The translations under genes were made by a program, and so were the position numbers. Below the pieces are notes generated by a model. That model was not told the DNA's origin. It made no database searches and saw only the letters and a program-made list of their open reading frames with translations. A stretch of DNA of 20,434 nt from a virus, in IMG/VR virus record IMGVR_UViG_3300017743_000190, positions 1 through 20,434 of that record; one strand, given 5' to 3'. This document shows, piece after piece, positions 8,711-15,961 of the stretch. Position 1 is the first letter of the stretch. Each line of letters starts with the position of its first letter.

Positions 8711-9052
8711 ATGTACAAATTTACTTACAAAGACGAAGAATACTACTACAATCCAGAGAATCCTATTATAACTGGTATGGATCCTGATACAGGAGAAATG
8801 CTAGAAGGAGACAAGCTCAGAGATGTATTGGGTATGACTGATTCAGAAGCACAACAATGTCATGCTACAGGTTTACTCAATGAACTTAGAGCCAAACGTG
8901 ATGAACTTATTAAAGATACAGATTGGGTTGGCGGTACAGATGTTCCTCAAAGTTTAAAAGATGTTTGGCAAGCATACAGACAACAATTAAGAGATATTAC
9001 AGATTCCGCTACAAGCCTGTCAGATGTTGTATGGCCCACAAAGCCAAGTTAA
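8711..9052 (+). CDS. Phage tail assembly chaperone-like protein (Phage_tail_APC type)
   Basis: 113-aa soluble protein with AAGGG at 8701-8705 before the ATG. The C-terminal half reads LRAKRDELIKDTDW...VPQSLKDVWQAYRQQLRDI...VVWPTKP, which matches the layout of Phage_tail_APC proteins: an RxxLLxxTDW helix, a WxxYRQxLRDI helix and a closing WPxxP. These small proteins sit directly downstream of tail fibre genes in many phages. The N-terminal half (YKFTYKDEEYYYNPENP...GMDPDTGEML) is probably a small beta unit seen in comparable proteins. Here it is the second gene of fibre cassette 2, so a role in folding or mounting the 779-aa fibre is the natural reading. Its TAA stop shares bases with the stop of the convergent Nudix gene (TTAA at 9049-9052), leaving no room for a terminator between them. 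Confidence 0.8.
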   Translation: MYKFTYKDEEYYYNPENPIITGMDPDTGEMLEGDKLRDVLGMTDSEAQQCHATGLLNELRAKRDELIKDTDWVGGTDVPQSLKDVWQAYRQQLRDITDSATSLSDVVWPTKPS

Positions 9053-9507
9053 AAATCATCAAGCCAATTTGGCAAATCTAATTTGTCTTTTTGGCGATTA
9101 TATATTGTTTCAATCTTTTCTATCATTTCATGACTTTGTAATACCATTTTAGCACCTCTGTGTAATGGCTTGGGCCAGCAATCTAAATTAGTCCAACAAT
9201 ATCCTGCACTTTCGTGATTACACTGTGGAATAAATTCTTCAAACACTGTTACACAAAATGTATTGTAGGTAAACTTTTTATCGTCACTTATAAACTCATT
9301 AAGAGGATATACCTTTTCAATATCAGGTAAAGGACCTAATTCTTCTTTACATTCTCTGAGTAGTGTTTCAATGGGACGTTCTTTTTTATGACTCTTGCCT
9401 CCCCAGAAACTCCAAGTTAGTGGGTGGCTTGATGTTTTACTTCTTTGTTGCAACATAATCCTGCCTGTGTCCAAGGCGAGAAAACAGCAACCGCTTGCTT
9501 TAATCAT
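9049..9507 (-). CDS. Nudix hydrolase
   Basis: 152-aa Nudix-fold pyrophosphohydrolase. The Nudix box is complete: G37-x5-E43-x7-R51-E52-x2-E55-E56-x-G58, preceded by WSFWGGK, so the metal-binding glutamates are present and the enzyme should be active. The start MIKASGCCFLAL leads directly into the first beta strand, as expected. Family members hydrolyse nucleoside diphosphates linked to another moiety (oxidised dNTPs, ADP-ribose, NAD, capped RNA ends); the substrate cannot be read from this sequence. T4 itself carries a Nudix enzyme (NudE), so the class is known in the group. It is the last gene of the minus-strand operon, starting 2 nt after the SGNH-like gene, with a TAAGG ribosome site inside that gene's end. 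Being behind neck genes implies late expression. Confidence 0.88.
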   Translation of the reverse strand: MIKASGCCFLALDTGRIMLQQRSKTSSHPLTWSFWGGKSHKKERPIETLLRECKEELGPLPDIEKVYPLNEFISDDKKFTYNTFCVTVFEEFIPQCNHESAGYCWTNLDCWPKPLHRGAKMVLQSHEMIEKIETIYNRQKDKLDLPNWLDDF

Positions 9508-9509
9508 AG

Positions 9510-10433
9510 TTACATTACCTTACTTGTAATAAAATTTGCAATCCAATTATTTGTGAGTGGTCCAAAGTGTGCAAATAGTTTGTCTACTAGTTTTAAATTT
9601 GGATCTAAGTTCGTAAGATCTCTGCCAAACCAACTATCTAAAAATGTATCTAACTTAATTTCTCCGCTGAATGCTTTGGTTGCTGTACTCTGCCGTTCTT
9701 GCCAATGAAGGTCAAATTCTTCTCTTCCTAAGCTAAACTTGTTTAAGAATATAGGTTCTAAGTTTTTGTTTGCTAAATCTAAATAACTGCTAGTATTAAA
9801 AAAATTAAAAGCATAAACGTCAATATTATTCATATGACTTACCATCTCATAATGAGATAGTGAAACACGTTCTAGATAATCAGTGATGTATTCATCTGAG
9901 ATATAGTTAGAGAATTCTTTTCTTTCTAACGAATAATTATCTTTCCGAGTTGCATTTATTTGTATTCGTTTCATTTTTTGTGTATATATCGTATCCCTAT
10001 ATAACGAAGTCCATATTACTACTATTTTTTTAGGCTTATATTTCCTAGATAATATCCAAACAAGATTTTGAAATATAAGACTATTACTTGCGCCAGGAAC
10101 ACCCATGTTAATTACAGGGTACTTTGTGATCTTAGATAATTGTTCTGTTACTGTTTCTTCCATTGGCGATCCTACTCCTGTAACATGTGAACATCCTAAT
10201 ACTACTATATAATTAGAAAAATCAAAATCATCATCAAAGTCGAAATTACATCTAAATCCTTTAGCGTTAAAAGTATATTCGATACTTTGATTTAACCAAC
10301 GCCAATTTGTATCTCTTAAAATTTTAAAATTTTGTTCAAGTAATATCTCACTGTCAGTTGCATGAAACTGTGTACTAGTACTTCGAATATCTTCGTTGTT
10401 CCCCCAAGGGATAGACAATGAGTCAGGCATCAT
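9510..10433 (-). CDS. SGNH/GDSL-hydrolase-like protein
   Basis: The start is taken as the ATG at 10433 (307 aa), because it overlaps the stop of gp15 as TAATG; a longer version from a TTG at 10451 is possible but less likely. Residues about 75-88 read NYIVVLGCSHVTGVG, matching SGNH block I in the GCSH form seen in many phage and marine proteins, with Ser as the candidate nucleophile. Residues about 108-118 (NMGVPGASNSL) fit the Gly and Asn blocks. KIVVIWTS (about 136-143) fits the strand before the substrate cleft. AHFGPLTNNWIANF near the C-terminus (about 288-301) resembles the block V His segment (HPGPxxH), though the usual Asp two or three residues before the His is not obvious. Family members are esterases or deacetylases acting on lipids and glycans. 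Placement in a neck/tail operon suggests a virion or host-surface role; this is inference. Confidence 0.68.
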   Translation of the reverse strand: MMPDSLSIPWGNNEDIRSTSTQFHATDSEILLEQNFKILRDTNWRWLNQSIEYTFNAKGFRCNFDFDDDFDFSNYIVVLGCSHVTGVGSPMEETVTEQLSKITKYPVINMGVPGASNSLIFQNLVWILSRKYKPKKIVVIWTSLYRDTIYTQKMKRIQINATRKDNYSLERKEFSNYISDEYITDYLERVSLSHYEMVSHMNNIDVYAFNFFNTSSYLDLANKNLEPIFLNKFSLGREEFDLHWQERQSTATKAFSGEIKLDTFLDSWFGRDLTNLDPNLKLVDKLFAHFGPLTNNWIANFITSKVM

Positions 10434-11830
10434 TATAGGTATATGCGCCAAAATCCAGGATTATAAGTTCCTTCGTAACTGTTAATCCATTCAGTGCCTG
10501 CCCATTTTAAACTGTCCTGTGTCTGCGTATTTGTAACATATTGTACAGTAGATCCGTTTGCACTTGCATCAAAAGATATATTCCATTGTGTGCCATCATA
10601 TTCGATAATATCACCTACATCAGCACTAACTGACCATCCTGCACCACCTGCTGTAGATTTAGTTAACAAATATCGTTGACCAGTGGCAATCGCAGGAAGT
10701 GTACCATCACCCGGAACGTTTAATTGAGGATCTATTACTGCATCAACTGAACTAAGTGTATTTGCAGGTTTGCTATTAGTATCAATGGTGATGTCTAATA
10801 GATTAACATTACCTGGATTAATTTTAATTGTGCCTATTACATCACCCGACGTAACACTTGGGTCTGTTGTTTGTTTTAATCTCAACTGACTTACGTCATC
10901 TCTAAACTCTCCAAAACCTTTTAATGCAGTTTGCCAATTTAATACATTTCCATCACTGTCAAGATTAGTTCCGCTTTCACTTAATAATTGTGCAGTTGCA
11001 TTGCCATTATTGTCAACATTAAATTTCATTTTAAGTGCGTCAAGTGTGACGACTTTATAGCTAGTAAACAATGGAGTATAATCGTTTCCTAATCTCAAAG
11101 CACTCAAAGCATTAGCATCTACATCTTCTATATTATCAATGATAGTATGAATAACACTGTTCTTAACTACTTTAGCTGGAGGATTAATTAGTACAGGCAT
11201 TGTAAAAGTCATTGTGCTAATATCAATTATGTCATCAACTCCGCTAGGTATAGCTCTCATACTCCAGGTAGTAGCTATTAATTCTACATAGCTAAGTGTA
11301 CTCCAATCCATTGGATTGTTACTAGTATGAATATTAAGTGTTGGGTTAAACAATACTAGTATTTGTTCTAACATTTGTAATTTTTGTTCTGTATTACTGG
11401 TCCATAAATCTACTTGCATTGTAAGCATGTAAGGAACAGGCTGATGTCTTTTTATACTGTAAGCATTGCCTACTTCATTCTCATAGGAATTTGTAGATTC
11501 GTTAAATCTTTTTTCATATACAGGTACAGTTTCTTCGTATTGTGGAAACGTTCTCATATTTGGAGCAGGTTCTAATCCAGTTACATGACAACTTATAAAA
11601 GGAGTTGTTTGTAACATGTTTTCACTATTTTCTCTAACAATATGTGCCGCCATTCTACTTACATCACCATAACGTACAGGTACTGTTTGATAAACTATTT
11701 CACCAGCTTGGTCCACATGCATGCCTACTTGGAAGCCTGCAAATATTCTTATAAACTGTTGGATGTATCTACGTAGTTGCTTGTCATAAAAGTAAGGTAC
11801 CGCAGTTAATTTGTTTGTTTGATATGCCAT
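10433..11830 (-). CDS. gp15: Tail sheath stabiliser/completion protein gp15-like, C-terminally extended
   Basis: 465 aa. The N-terminal about 230 residues follow T4 gp15: an early PYFYDKQLRRY segment (T4 has a FYNSSFRRY-type motif), VPVRYGD near 50-55, and PYMLTMQVDLWTSNTEQKLQMLEQIL with FNP at about 133-163, matching the T4 YELSIFTRYEDDMFQIVEQILPYFQP block. A conserved T-x-T-x-P-V-x-x-x-PP segment sits near 207-219. In T4, gp15 forms a hexameric ring at the head-proximal end of tube and sheath and joins the tail to the neck. T4 gp15 is about 272 aa; here about 200 extra residues follow, with a G-x-W-rich module (DIIEYDGTQWNISF; LKWAGTEWINSYEG) ending in NPGFWRIYL. Start and stop both overlap neighbours as TAATG, giving tight coupling to gp14 upstream and the SGNH-like gene downstream. 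Confidence 0.82.
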   Translation of the reverse strand: MAYQTNKLTAVPYFYDKQLRRYIQQFIRIFAGFQVGMHVDQAGEIVYQTVPVRYGDVSRMAAHIVRENSENMLQTTPFISCHVTGLEPAPNMRTFPQYEETVPVYEKRFNESTNSYENEVGNAYSIKRHQPVPYMLTMQVDLWTSNTEQKLQMLEQILVLFNPTLNIHTSNNPMDWSTLSYVELIATTWSMRAIPSGVDDIIDISTMTFTMPVLINPPAKVVKNSVIHTIIDNIEDVDANALSALRLGNDYTPLFTSYKVVTLDALKMKFNVDNNGNATAQLLSESGTNLDSDGNVLNWQTALKGFGEFRDDVSQLRLKQTTDPSVTSGDVIGTIKINPGNVNLLDITIDTNSKPANTLSSVDAVIDPQLNVPGDGTLPAIATGQRYLLTKSTAGGAGWSVSADVGDIIEYDGTQWNISFDASANGSTVQYVTNTQTQDSLKWAGTEWINSYEGTYNPGFWRIYL

Positions 11831-12921
11831 TATGTATTATCCGCTTTTGGTTTAATTACCTCACTTAGTGGAGTTTTTTCATTAAATTCTCTGTCATCAA
11901 TTACTGTGGTGTTACTATTATTGATGTAATCACTAGCATTATAGGTTTTATCAGTCCATGTTTGGTCAGTAACATTATCATAAAGCCTATGCCATCTACT
12001 ACCCCTTCTCACAAACAATCGATTTGGATTAAAGTCTGTTCTTATGAAATAATCACCTTGATTAAATGTAGATGGAAATTGATCTCCGCTTGCTATAGTT
12101 TCGCCATGATTGTATGTGTTGTTTTGATTTACAATTCCTCCACTAGTAGCATGGTCATATCCAAATAGATGATCGGTTAAACTTGTGCCAGTAGGATCTT
12201 CTTGTTCAGCCGCTTCAACAATTGCATCACTGATATTAAATTCTGTTTTATATGTACTGAGATCATTCTTTAGACTATCAGCATCATCGCCATCTCCGAG
12301 TATATCGAAGTATTCTTGACTGTCTGTTAATGGCGATAGTTTAACACGCCATATATGTGGATACCAAGTTTGACTAAATCCTTCCGCACCTCTATTAGCG
12401 TCATTCACAACATAATATTTGTTAATGGCTTTCTTATCGTTACTTAATAATAGTGCATCTCTAAGGTGTGGTAACTCTAACACATCACCAGGCATAAGTT
12501 TTCTGCCCATTACTTCTACCATTTCGTTCATATGAAATGTCATATACAGTTGATCATTACTAAGAAATAGTCCAAATTGTGTTAAATCAAAATCTGTGTC
12601 TTGTACATTATATACACCACGCAATTCAAATATATCTGGATCGTATTTACGATCTCTATTTTCCATAAACAGTAAATCTTGTACTTTAGTTTCGTTAATA
12701 ATACCGTCAATGTTAATAAAGTCTCCGTTTAACGGATCAGTTTCTGTCCCTGCCACATAGTTAGGCTGTGAAGCATCTTTTTTATCACCTACATATGCAG
12801 GTCCTACATATTTGTGTACATGAACACCAGTGCCACCTACACTAAATTGTTCACGAATACTTCTATCCATGAAGTAATAATCGTTAGTTTTGGTCGGTTT
12901 ATATACGCTTAATCTTGGCAT
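11830..12921 (-). CDS. gp14: Neck protein gp14-like
   Basis: 363 aa from the ATG at 12921 (MPRLSVYKPTKTNDYYFMDR); a GTG at 12990 would add 23 residues but would span the divergent promoter, and the late box lies exactly before 12921. The central region resembles T4 gp14: REQFSVGGTGVHVHKY, KVQDLLFMENRDRKYDPDIFELRGVY, a DFDLTQFGLFLSNDQLYMTFHMNEMV segment, and MPGDVLELPHLRD followed by YYVVNDANRGAEGFSQTWYPHIWRVK. In T4, gp13 and gp14 build the neck that closes the portal after packaging and accepts the tail. Residues about 285-317 (GDYFIRTDFNPNRLFVRRGSRW) are a small module similar to ones inserted in the sheath. There is no Shine-Dalgarno sequence before the ATG. It heads the minus-strand operon with gp15. 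The gp14 label rests on motif layout and neighbour gp15. Confidence 0.75.
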   Translation of the reverse strand: MPRLSVYKPTKTNDYYFMDRSIREQFSVGGTGVHVHKYVGPAYVGDKKDASQPNYVAGTETDPLNGDFINIDGIINETKVQDLLFMENRDRKYDPDIFELRGVYNVQDTDFDLTQFGLFLSNDQLYMTFHMNEMVEVMGRKLMPGDVLELPHLRDALLLSNDKKAINKYYVVNDANRGAEGFSQTWYPHIWRVKLSPLTDSQEYFDILGDGDDADSLKNDLSTYKTEFNISDAIVEAAEQEDPTGTSLTDHLFGYDHATSGGIVNQNNTYNHGETIASGDQFPSTFNQGDYFIRTDFNPNRLFVRRGSRWHRLYDNVTDQTWTDKTYNASDYINNSNTTVIDDREFNEKTPLSEVIKPKADNT

Positions 12922-12926
12922 ACAGT

Positions 12927-12934
12927 TATTTATC
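12927..12934 (-). promoter_or_regulatory. T4-type late promoter of the gp14-gp15 operon
   Basis: On the minus strand the sequence reads GATAAATA, then ACTGT, then the ATG of gp14. With T4 spacing the transcript would begin at or next to the A of the start codon, so the message would be leaderless. Confidence 0.6.
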
Positions 12935-12947
12935 GATACTTTAAAGG

Positions 12948-12975
12948 TTGACAAATTTGTTAAAGATGCTAAATT
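12948..12975 (+). promoter_or_regulatory. Sigma70-type promoter for the 413-aa gene
   Basis: AAAGG precedes a perfect TTGACA (12948-12953), then a 16-nt spacer and TAAATT (12970-12975, 4 of 6 to consensus). The AAAGGTTGACA context recurs at 15656 and 16800. It fires away from the late promoter that lies 13 bp upstream on the other strand. Confidence 0.5.
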
Positions 12976-13008
12976 AGTATGTAAAGGCACAAATAGAGAG
13001 GCATAGTT

Positions 13009-14250
13009 ATGGCAACACCTAGAAGTTTAACAAAGAAACCTAAGAAGAAAATTTCATTCAAACGTATTAAAAAACGTGGTTTACAAGCACCAGGTTTTGA
13101 AGGTTGGGAAAACCTAGAAGGATCTGCATTTTCTAGAATGAAACGTATGAACAACGACTTCTGGTACATGAACTATAAACATACTGAAAACATAGAACAT
13201 ATGTTTACATGGATGAAAGCAAACGATTATTCAAAAACAGATATATCAAATGTAAAGAAAGCCGCCAAATACGAAGGACTAGTAGGTATATACTGCCGTA
13301 TGTTGTTAGATGGCTGTCCTGACTATAATGAAAAAGAACAAGAGTATTGGCAGTCTTGCCCTGGAACTAGTGGCAATATTAAACCTATTAGCGAAGTTGT
13401 TAAACCTAAGATTGCTGAACTAATAGAAGCCGGCAAACTAATTGTGGAAGAGAAAAAAGCAGACGATAAAAAGAAAAATGTTTATATTCCTAGTATACAA
13501 GAACGTTTAGAAGAAGCGGCTAGTGACAAGACTGAAGAGTTGGATGAATGGATTGACAACTGGATGCGTGACAGCAAAGCCAACCCTCTTAAAGATAAAC
13601 TTCCTTTGAATTTATTCAAGCAAAAACAAATTAATCTCGGACACTTGCGTTTTGTAACAAATTGGTTTATCGGTGCATACGAAGAATTACAAGAGCTCAA
13701 CAATTTACCTCCTGCAAAACAACGTGACGATATGCAACAACAACTTGCTGAAGGTTACGAAACTTATAGTAAAGCACAAATAAAAGAACTTACAGACTTT
13801 TACAAGCGACTGTTTGATGCTATTGAAATTATGAAAGCTGAACAAAAACAAAACCGTGCAGTTCGTAAACCTAAAGTTAAAAGTGCTCAAGAGCTTGTTA
13901 AGAAGCTCAAGTTTAAGTCTAGTGACGGAGACTTTGGTATTGCTAGTATTAATCCAAGTGAGATTATTGATGCAACTGCGGTAGTAGTATTCAATACAAA
14001 GAATCGTAAGATAGGAATTTACTATGCAGAAGATCATGCACAGTTCAAAGTTAAAGGTACTACACTACAACACTTTAGTGAAATTCGTAGTTTACAAAAA
14101 ACTATTCGTAAGCCGGATGAGATACTACCGCAATGGAAAAAGATTACCAAACACAAACTAAAAGCACAATTTGGATATCTTAAAACAACTGAAACTAAAA
14201 TGAATGGCAGATTTAATGCGGATACTATTATCTTAAAAGCCTTTAAGTAG
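13009..14250 (+). CDS. Conserved-looking phage protein of unknown function, basic N- and C-termini
   Basis: 413 aa, starting with ATG after a GAGAGG ribosome site (about 12996-13001). The first 25 residues are very basic (SLTKKPKKKISFKRIKKRG), suggesting nucleic-acid contact. Residues 40-110 are helical and aromatic. Residues about 130-310 are charged and helix-rich with coiled-coil potential (VEEKKADDKKK; LEEAASDKTEELDEW; KAEQKQNRAVRKPKVKSAQELVKKLKFK). The C-terminal about 90 residues (INPSEIIDATAVVVFNTKNRKIGIYYA ... VKGTTLQHFSEIRSLQKTIRKP ... KMNGRFNADTIILKAF) form a distinct mixed alpha/beta domain. I recall a similar C-terminal domain in uncharacterised proteins of marine T4-like phages but no assigned function. 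It has a sigma70-type promoter and reads into gp13, 13 nt downstream. A DNA- or RNA-binding role is only a guess from charge. Confidence 0.7.
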   Translation: MATPRSLTKKPKKKISFKRIKKRGLQAPGFEGWENLEGSAFSRMKRMNNDFWYMNYKHTENIEHMFTWMKANDYSKTDISNVKKAAKYEGLVGIYCRMLLDGCPDYNEKEQEYWQSCPGTSGNIKPISEVVKPKIAELIEAGKLIVEEKKADDKKKNVYIPSIQERLEEAASDKTEELDEWIDNWMRDSKANPLKDKLPLNLFKQKQINLGHLRFVTNWFIGAYEELQELNNLPPAKQRDDMQQQLAEGYETYSKAQIKELTDFYKRLFDAIEIMKAEQKQNRAVRKPKVKSAQELVKKLKFKSSDGDFGIASINPSEIIDATAVVVFNTKNRKIGIYYAEDHAQFKVKGTTLQHFSEIRSLQKTIRKPDEILPQWKKITKHKLKAQFGYLKTTETKMNGRFNADTIILKAFK

Positions 14251-14258
14251 TATAAATA
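14251..14258 (+). promoter_or_regulatory. T4-type late promoter of gp13 (leaderless geometry)
   Basis: A perfect TATAAATA is followed by GTTGT and then ATG at 14264. The start expected from T4 spacing coincides with the A of the start codon. No Shine-Dalgarno sequence lies upstream of this ATG. Confidence 0.7.
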
Positions 14259-14263
14259 GTTGT

Positions 14264-15004
14264 ATGGCACTAAGAGATGATTTAGTAAAAGAAATAGAAC
14301 TGCGACTAGGTGGACAGATGGTTGATGTTGAACTCGACCCTGAACACTATGATATTGCGTTAAAGAAAAGTTTTGAAAAATACAGACAACGTAGTGAAAA
14401 CGCAGTCGAAGAGGCATTTGTTGCATTAAATCTTACAACAGACATCAGTGAATACACATTAGATTCTGATATCATAGATGTTCATGACGTGTATAGACGT
14501 AGTAGCGGAACACTTAATAGTTCTAGTAGTGGAGATATTGAACCATTTGAAACTGCATATCTAAATAATTACCTATTGTATAGTGGTAGAGCAGGCGGTA
14601 TGGCAATTTACGATGCACTTAGCCAACACCGAGAACATCTAGGAAAAATGTTTGGTGAGAATTATACATTTACTTGGAATACAGTAACTAAGAAACTATT
14701 GTTACATCGAAGAGTAAAAACTGATGACACAGTGTTTATACATGTATACAAACACAGAAGTGATGAAGAATTATTACAAGATACCTATAGTGCTCCTTGG
14801 TTAAAAGATTATGCACTAGCACATAGTAAACTTATACTTGCAGAAGCACGTGGTAAATTTAATACTATTGCAGGACCACAAGGTGGTACAAGTTTAAATG
14901 CAGATGCATTGCGTATGGACGCTCAAGCAAGTATTGATAAACTTGAAGATGATCTCAAGTTTTATGCTGAAGGCCAAGCTGGACTTGGCGTTATTATTGG
15001 TTGA
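14264..15004 (+). CDS. gp13: Neck protein gp13-like
   Basis: 246 aa (T4 gp13 is about 309). The N-terminal helix-rich part MALRDDLVKEIELRLGG...VDVELDPEHYDIALKKSFEKYRQRS is typical of head-completion/neck proteins, which start with a short bundle that binds the portal. The middle contains a beta region with TFTWNTVTKKLLLHRRVK and VFIHVYKHRS. The C-terminal part APWLKDYALAHSKLILAEARGKF...GPQGGTSLNADALRMDAQASIDKLEDDL matches the T4 gp13 end (REYASALIKKQWGKNL...LPGGVQLRGGDIYNEAL), a diagnostic layout. It works with gp14 to seal the filled head and bind the tail. Here gp13 lies on the opposite strand from gp14 and is separated from it by the 413-aa gene, unlike T4, where 13-14-15 are contiguous. 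Its last codons overlap the next gene's -35 box. Confidence 0.8.
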   Translation: MALRDDLVKEIELRLGGQMVDVELDPEHYDIALKKSFEKYRQRSENAVEEAFVALNLTTDISEYTLDSDIIDVHDVYRRSSGTLNSSSSGDIEPFETAYLNNYLLYSGRAGGMAIYDALSQHREHLGKMFGENYTFTWNTVTKKLLLHRRVKTDDTVFIHVYKHRSDEELLQDTYSAPWLKDYALAHSKLILAEARGKFNTIAGPQGGTSLNADALRMDAQASIDKLEDDLKFYAEGQAGLGVIIG

Positions 15005-15029
15005 CTTTTCTTAAAATTTACGCTAAACT
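15001..15029 (+). promoter_or_regulatory. Sigma70-type promoter for the dNMP kinase gene
   Basis: TTGACT (15001-15006), a 17-nt spacer and TAAACT (15024-15029). The -35 overlaps the stop codon of gp13. It is followed by an ACGGAG ribosome site before ATG 15059. Confidence 0.5.
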
Positions 15030-15058
15030 GTAAAAAATAACAATTTACGGAGTAGCGT

Positions 15059-15649
15059 ATGATAATTGGTATATGCGGTTTAATCGGCAGTGGCAAAGGA
15101 ACCGTTGCCGATATTTTAGTAGAAAATCATAACTTCCAAAAACTTAGTTTTGCTGACAAACTCAAAGATGGCGTTGCCAGTGTGTTTAGTTGGGATAGAG
15201 ATATGCTGGAAGGCGACACTGATAGAAGTCGTATCTGGCGTGAGAAGCAAGACGAATTTTGGACAAATGAATCAGGTATGTCCGTTACTCCAAGATTAGT
15301 ACTACAACTATTTGGTACTGACTGTATGCGTAACGGGTTTTTTGACGGCATTTGGGTAAGCCTTGTAAAACAACAGATACTTGAAAACCCAGATACTAAT
15401 TGGGTAATACCTGATGTACGTTTTCCAAACGAAGTTAAGATGATACAAAGTGTACAAGGACAAGTGTGGCAGGTACGCAGAGGTGATTTGCCTGTTTGGT
15501 TTATGGATAAACGTGATAATAATATAGAACCTACAGATGTACATCCAAGTGAATGGGCTTGGATTGATCAGGATGAATCGTTCAATGAAATCATATATAA
15601 TGACGATAGTTTAGAAGAATTATTAAAAAAGATTGAAATAATCGTATAA
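15059..15649 (+). CDS. Deoxynucleoside monophosphate kinase (T4 gp1-like)
   Basis: 196-aa P-loop kinase, predicted to phosphorylate dNMPs to dNDPs for phage DNA synthesis. Walker A is GLIGSGKGT at residues 7-15. LSFADKLKDGVASVF (29-43) matches the 'AxxLK' substrate-side helix of this family. LFGTD at 84-88 and IPDVRFPNE at 117-125 are the two other characteristic motifs; T4 gp1 has ALGTD and VPDTR at the same places. The C-terminus ends NDDSLEELLKKIE, which closely parallels NDGSLEELFSKIK in T4 gp1. At 196 aa it is shorter than T4 gp1 (241 aa), lacking the insertion after the first third. The start is the ATG after ACGGAG (15047-15052). It has its own sigma70-type promoter, consistent with early or middle expression despite lying between neck and sheath genes. 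Confidence 0.87.
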   Translation: MIIGICGLIGSGKGTVADILVENHNFQKLSFADKLKDGVASVFSWDRDMLEGDTDRSRIWREKQDEFWTNESGMSVTPRLVLQLFGTDCMRNGFFDGIWVSLVKQQILENPDTNWVIPDVRFPNEVKMIQSVQGQVWQVRRGDLPVWFMDKRDNNIEPTDVHPSEWAWIDQDESFNEIIYNDDSLEELLKKIEIIV

Positions 15650-15655
15650 AAAAGG

Positions 15656-15684
15656 TTGACAACAAGACATCTTGGTGCTATAGT
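15656..15684 (+). promoter_or_regulatory. Strong sigma70-type promoter before the 80-aa gene
   Basis: TTGACA (15656-15661), a 17-nt spacer and TATAGT (15679-15684): a near-consensus host promoter, preceded by AAAAAAGG. It would also transcribe the downstream structured RNA and the rpiB pair. Confidence 0.7.
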
Positions 15685-15718
15685 GTATGTATAGTTAGAA
15701 ACAAAGAAGGAATACACA

Positions 15719-15961
15719 ATGTTTAGAATCCCTAGCTTTTATGAGATGCCAAATATGACTTTTGAAGAAGCAAAAAACGTACTAGAAATAGACGGTGATT
15801 TGCTTAAAGGTATGGAGCATGTTAGTGAGCATTGGGATCGTTATGCATCTGGTAATGCTGATGATATGTACGCAGATGACGATGCATTTTATGAGCATTG
15901 GGAATACGAAGTAAACGCATATAATGTTGTGTTTTCCAAAATGCAACCTTTATTTGTTTAA
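15719..15961 (+). CDS. Small acidic protein, function unknown
   Basis: 80 aa, strongly acidic in its second half (GNADDMYADDDAFYEHWEYE), with no signal peptide or membrane helix. ATG follows GAAGGA (about 15706-15711). The N-terminal part FYEMPNMTFEEAKNVLEIDGDLLKG could be a short helical hairpin. I do not recognise the family. A near-consensus sigma70 promoter stands 35 nt upstream, so strong early expression is likely; small acidic early proteins in phages often bind host proteins or mimic DNA, but nothing specific in this sequence shows that. The gene is followed directly by the structured RNA segment. Confidence 0.62.
   Translation: MFRIPSFYEMPNMTFEEAKNVLEIDGDLLKGMEHVSEHWDRYASGNADDMYADDDAFYEHWEYEVNAYNVVFSKMQPLFV

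Noticed and set aside
10434-10451. TTG start for the SGNH-like protein
   Set aside because: The ATG at 10433 forms a TAATG overlap, as at the gp14/gp15 junction; TTG is the weaker choice.
12922-12990. GTG start for gp14, 23 residues longer
   Set aside because: The extra sequence would cross both promoters; the late box is positioned for the ATG at 12921.
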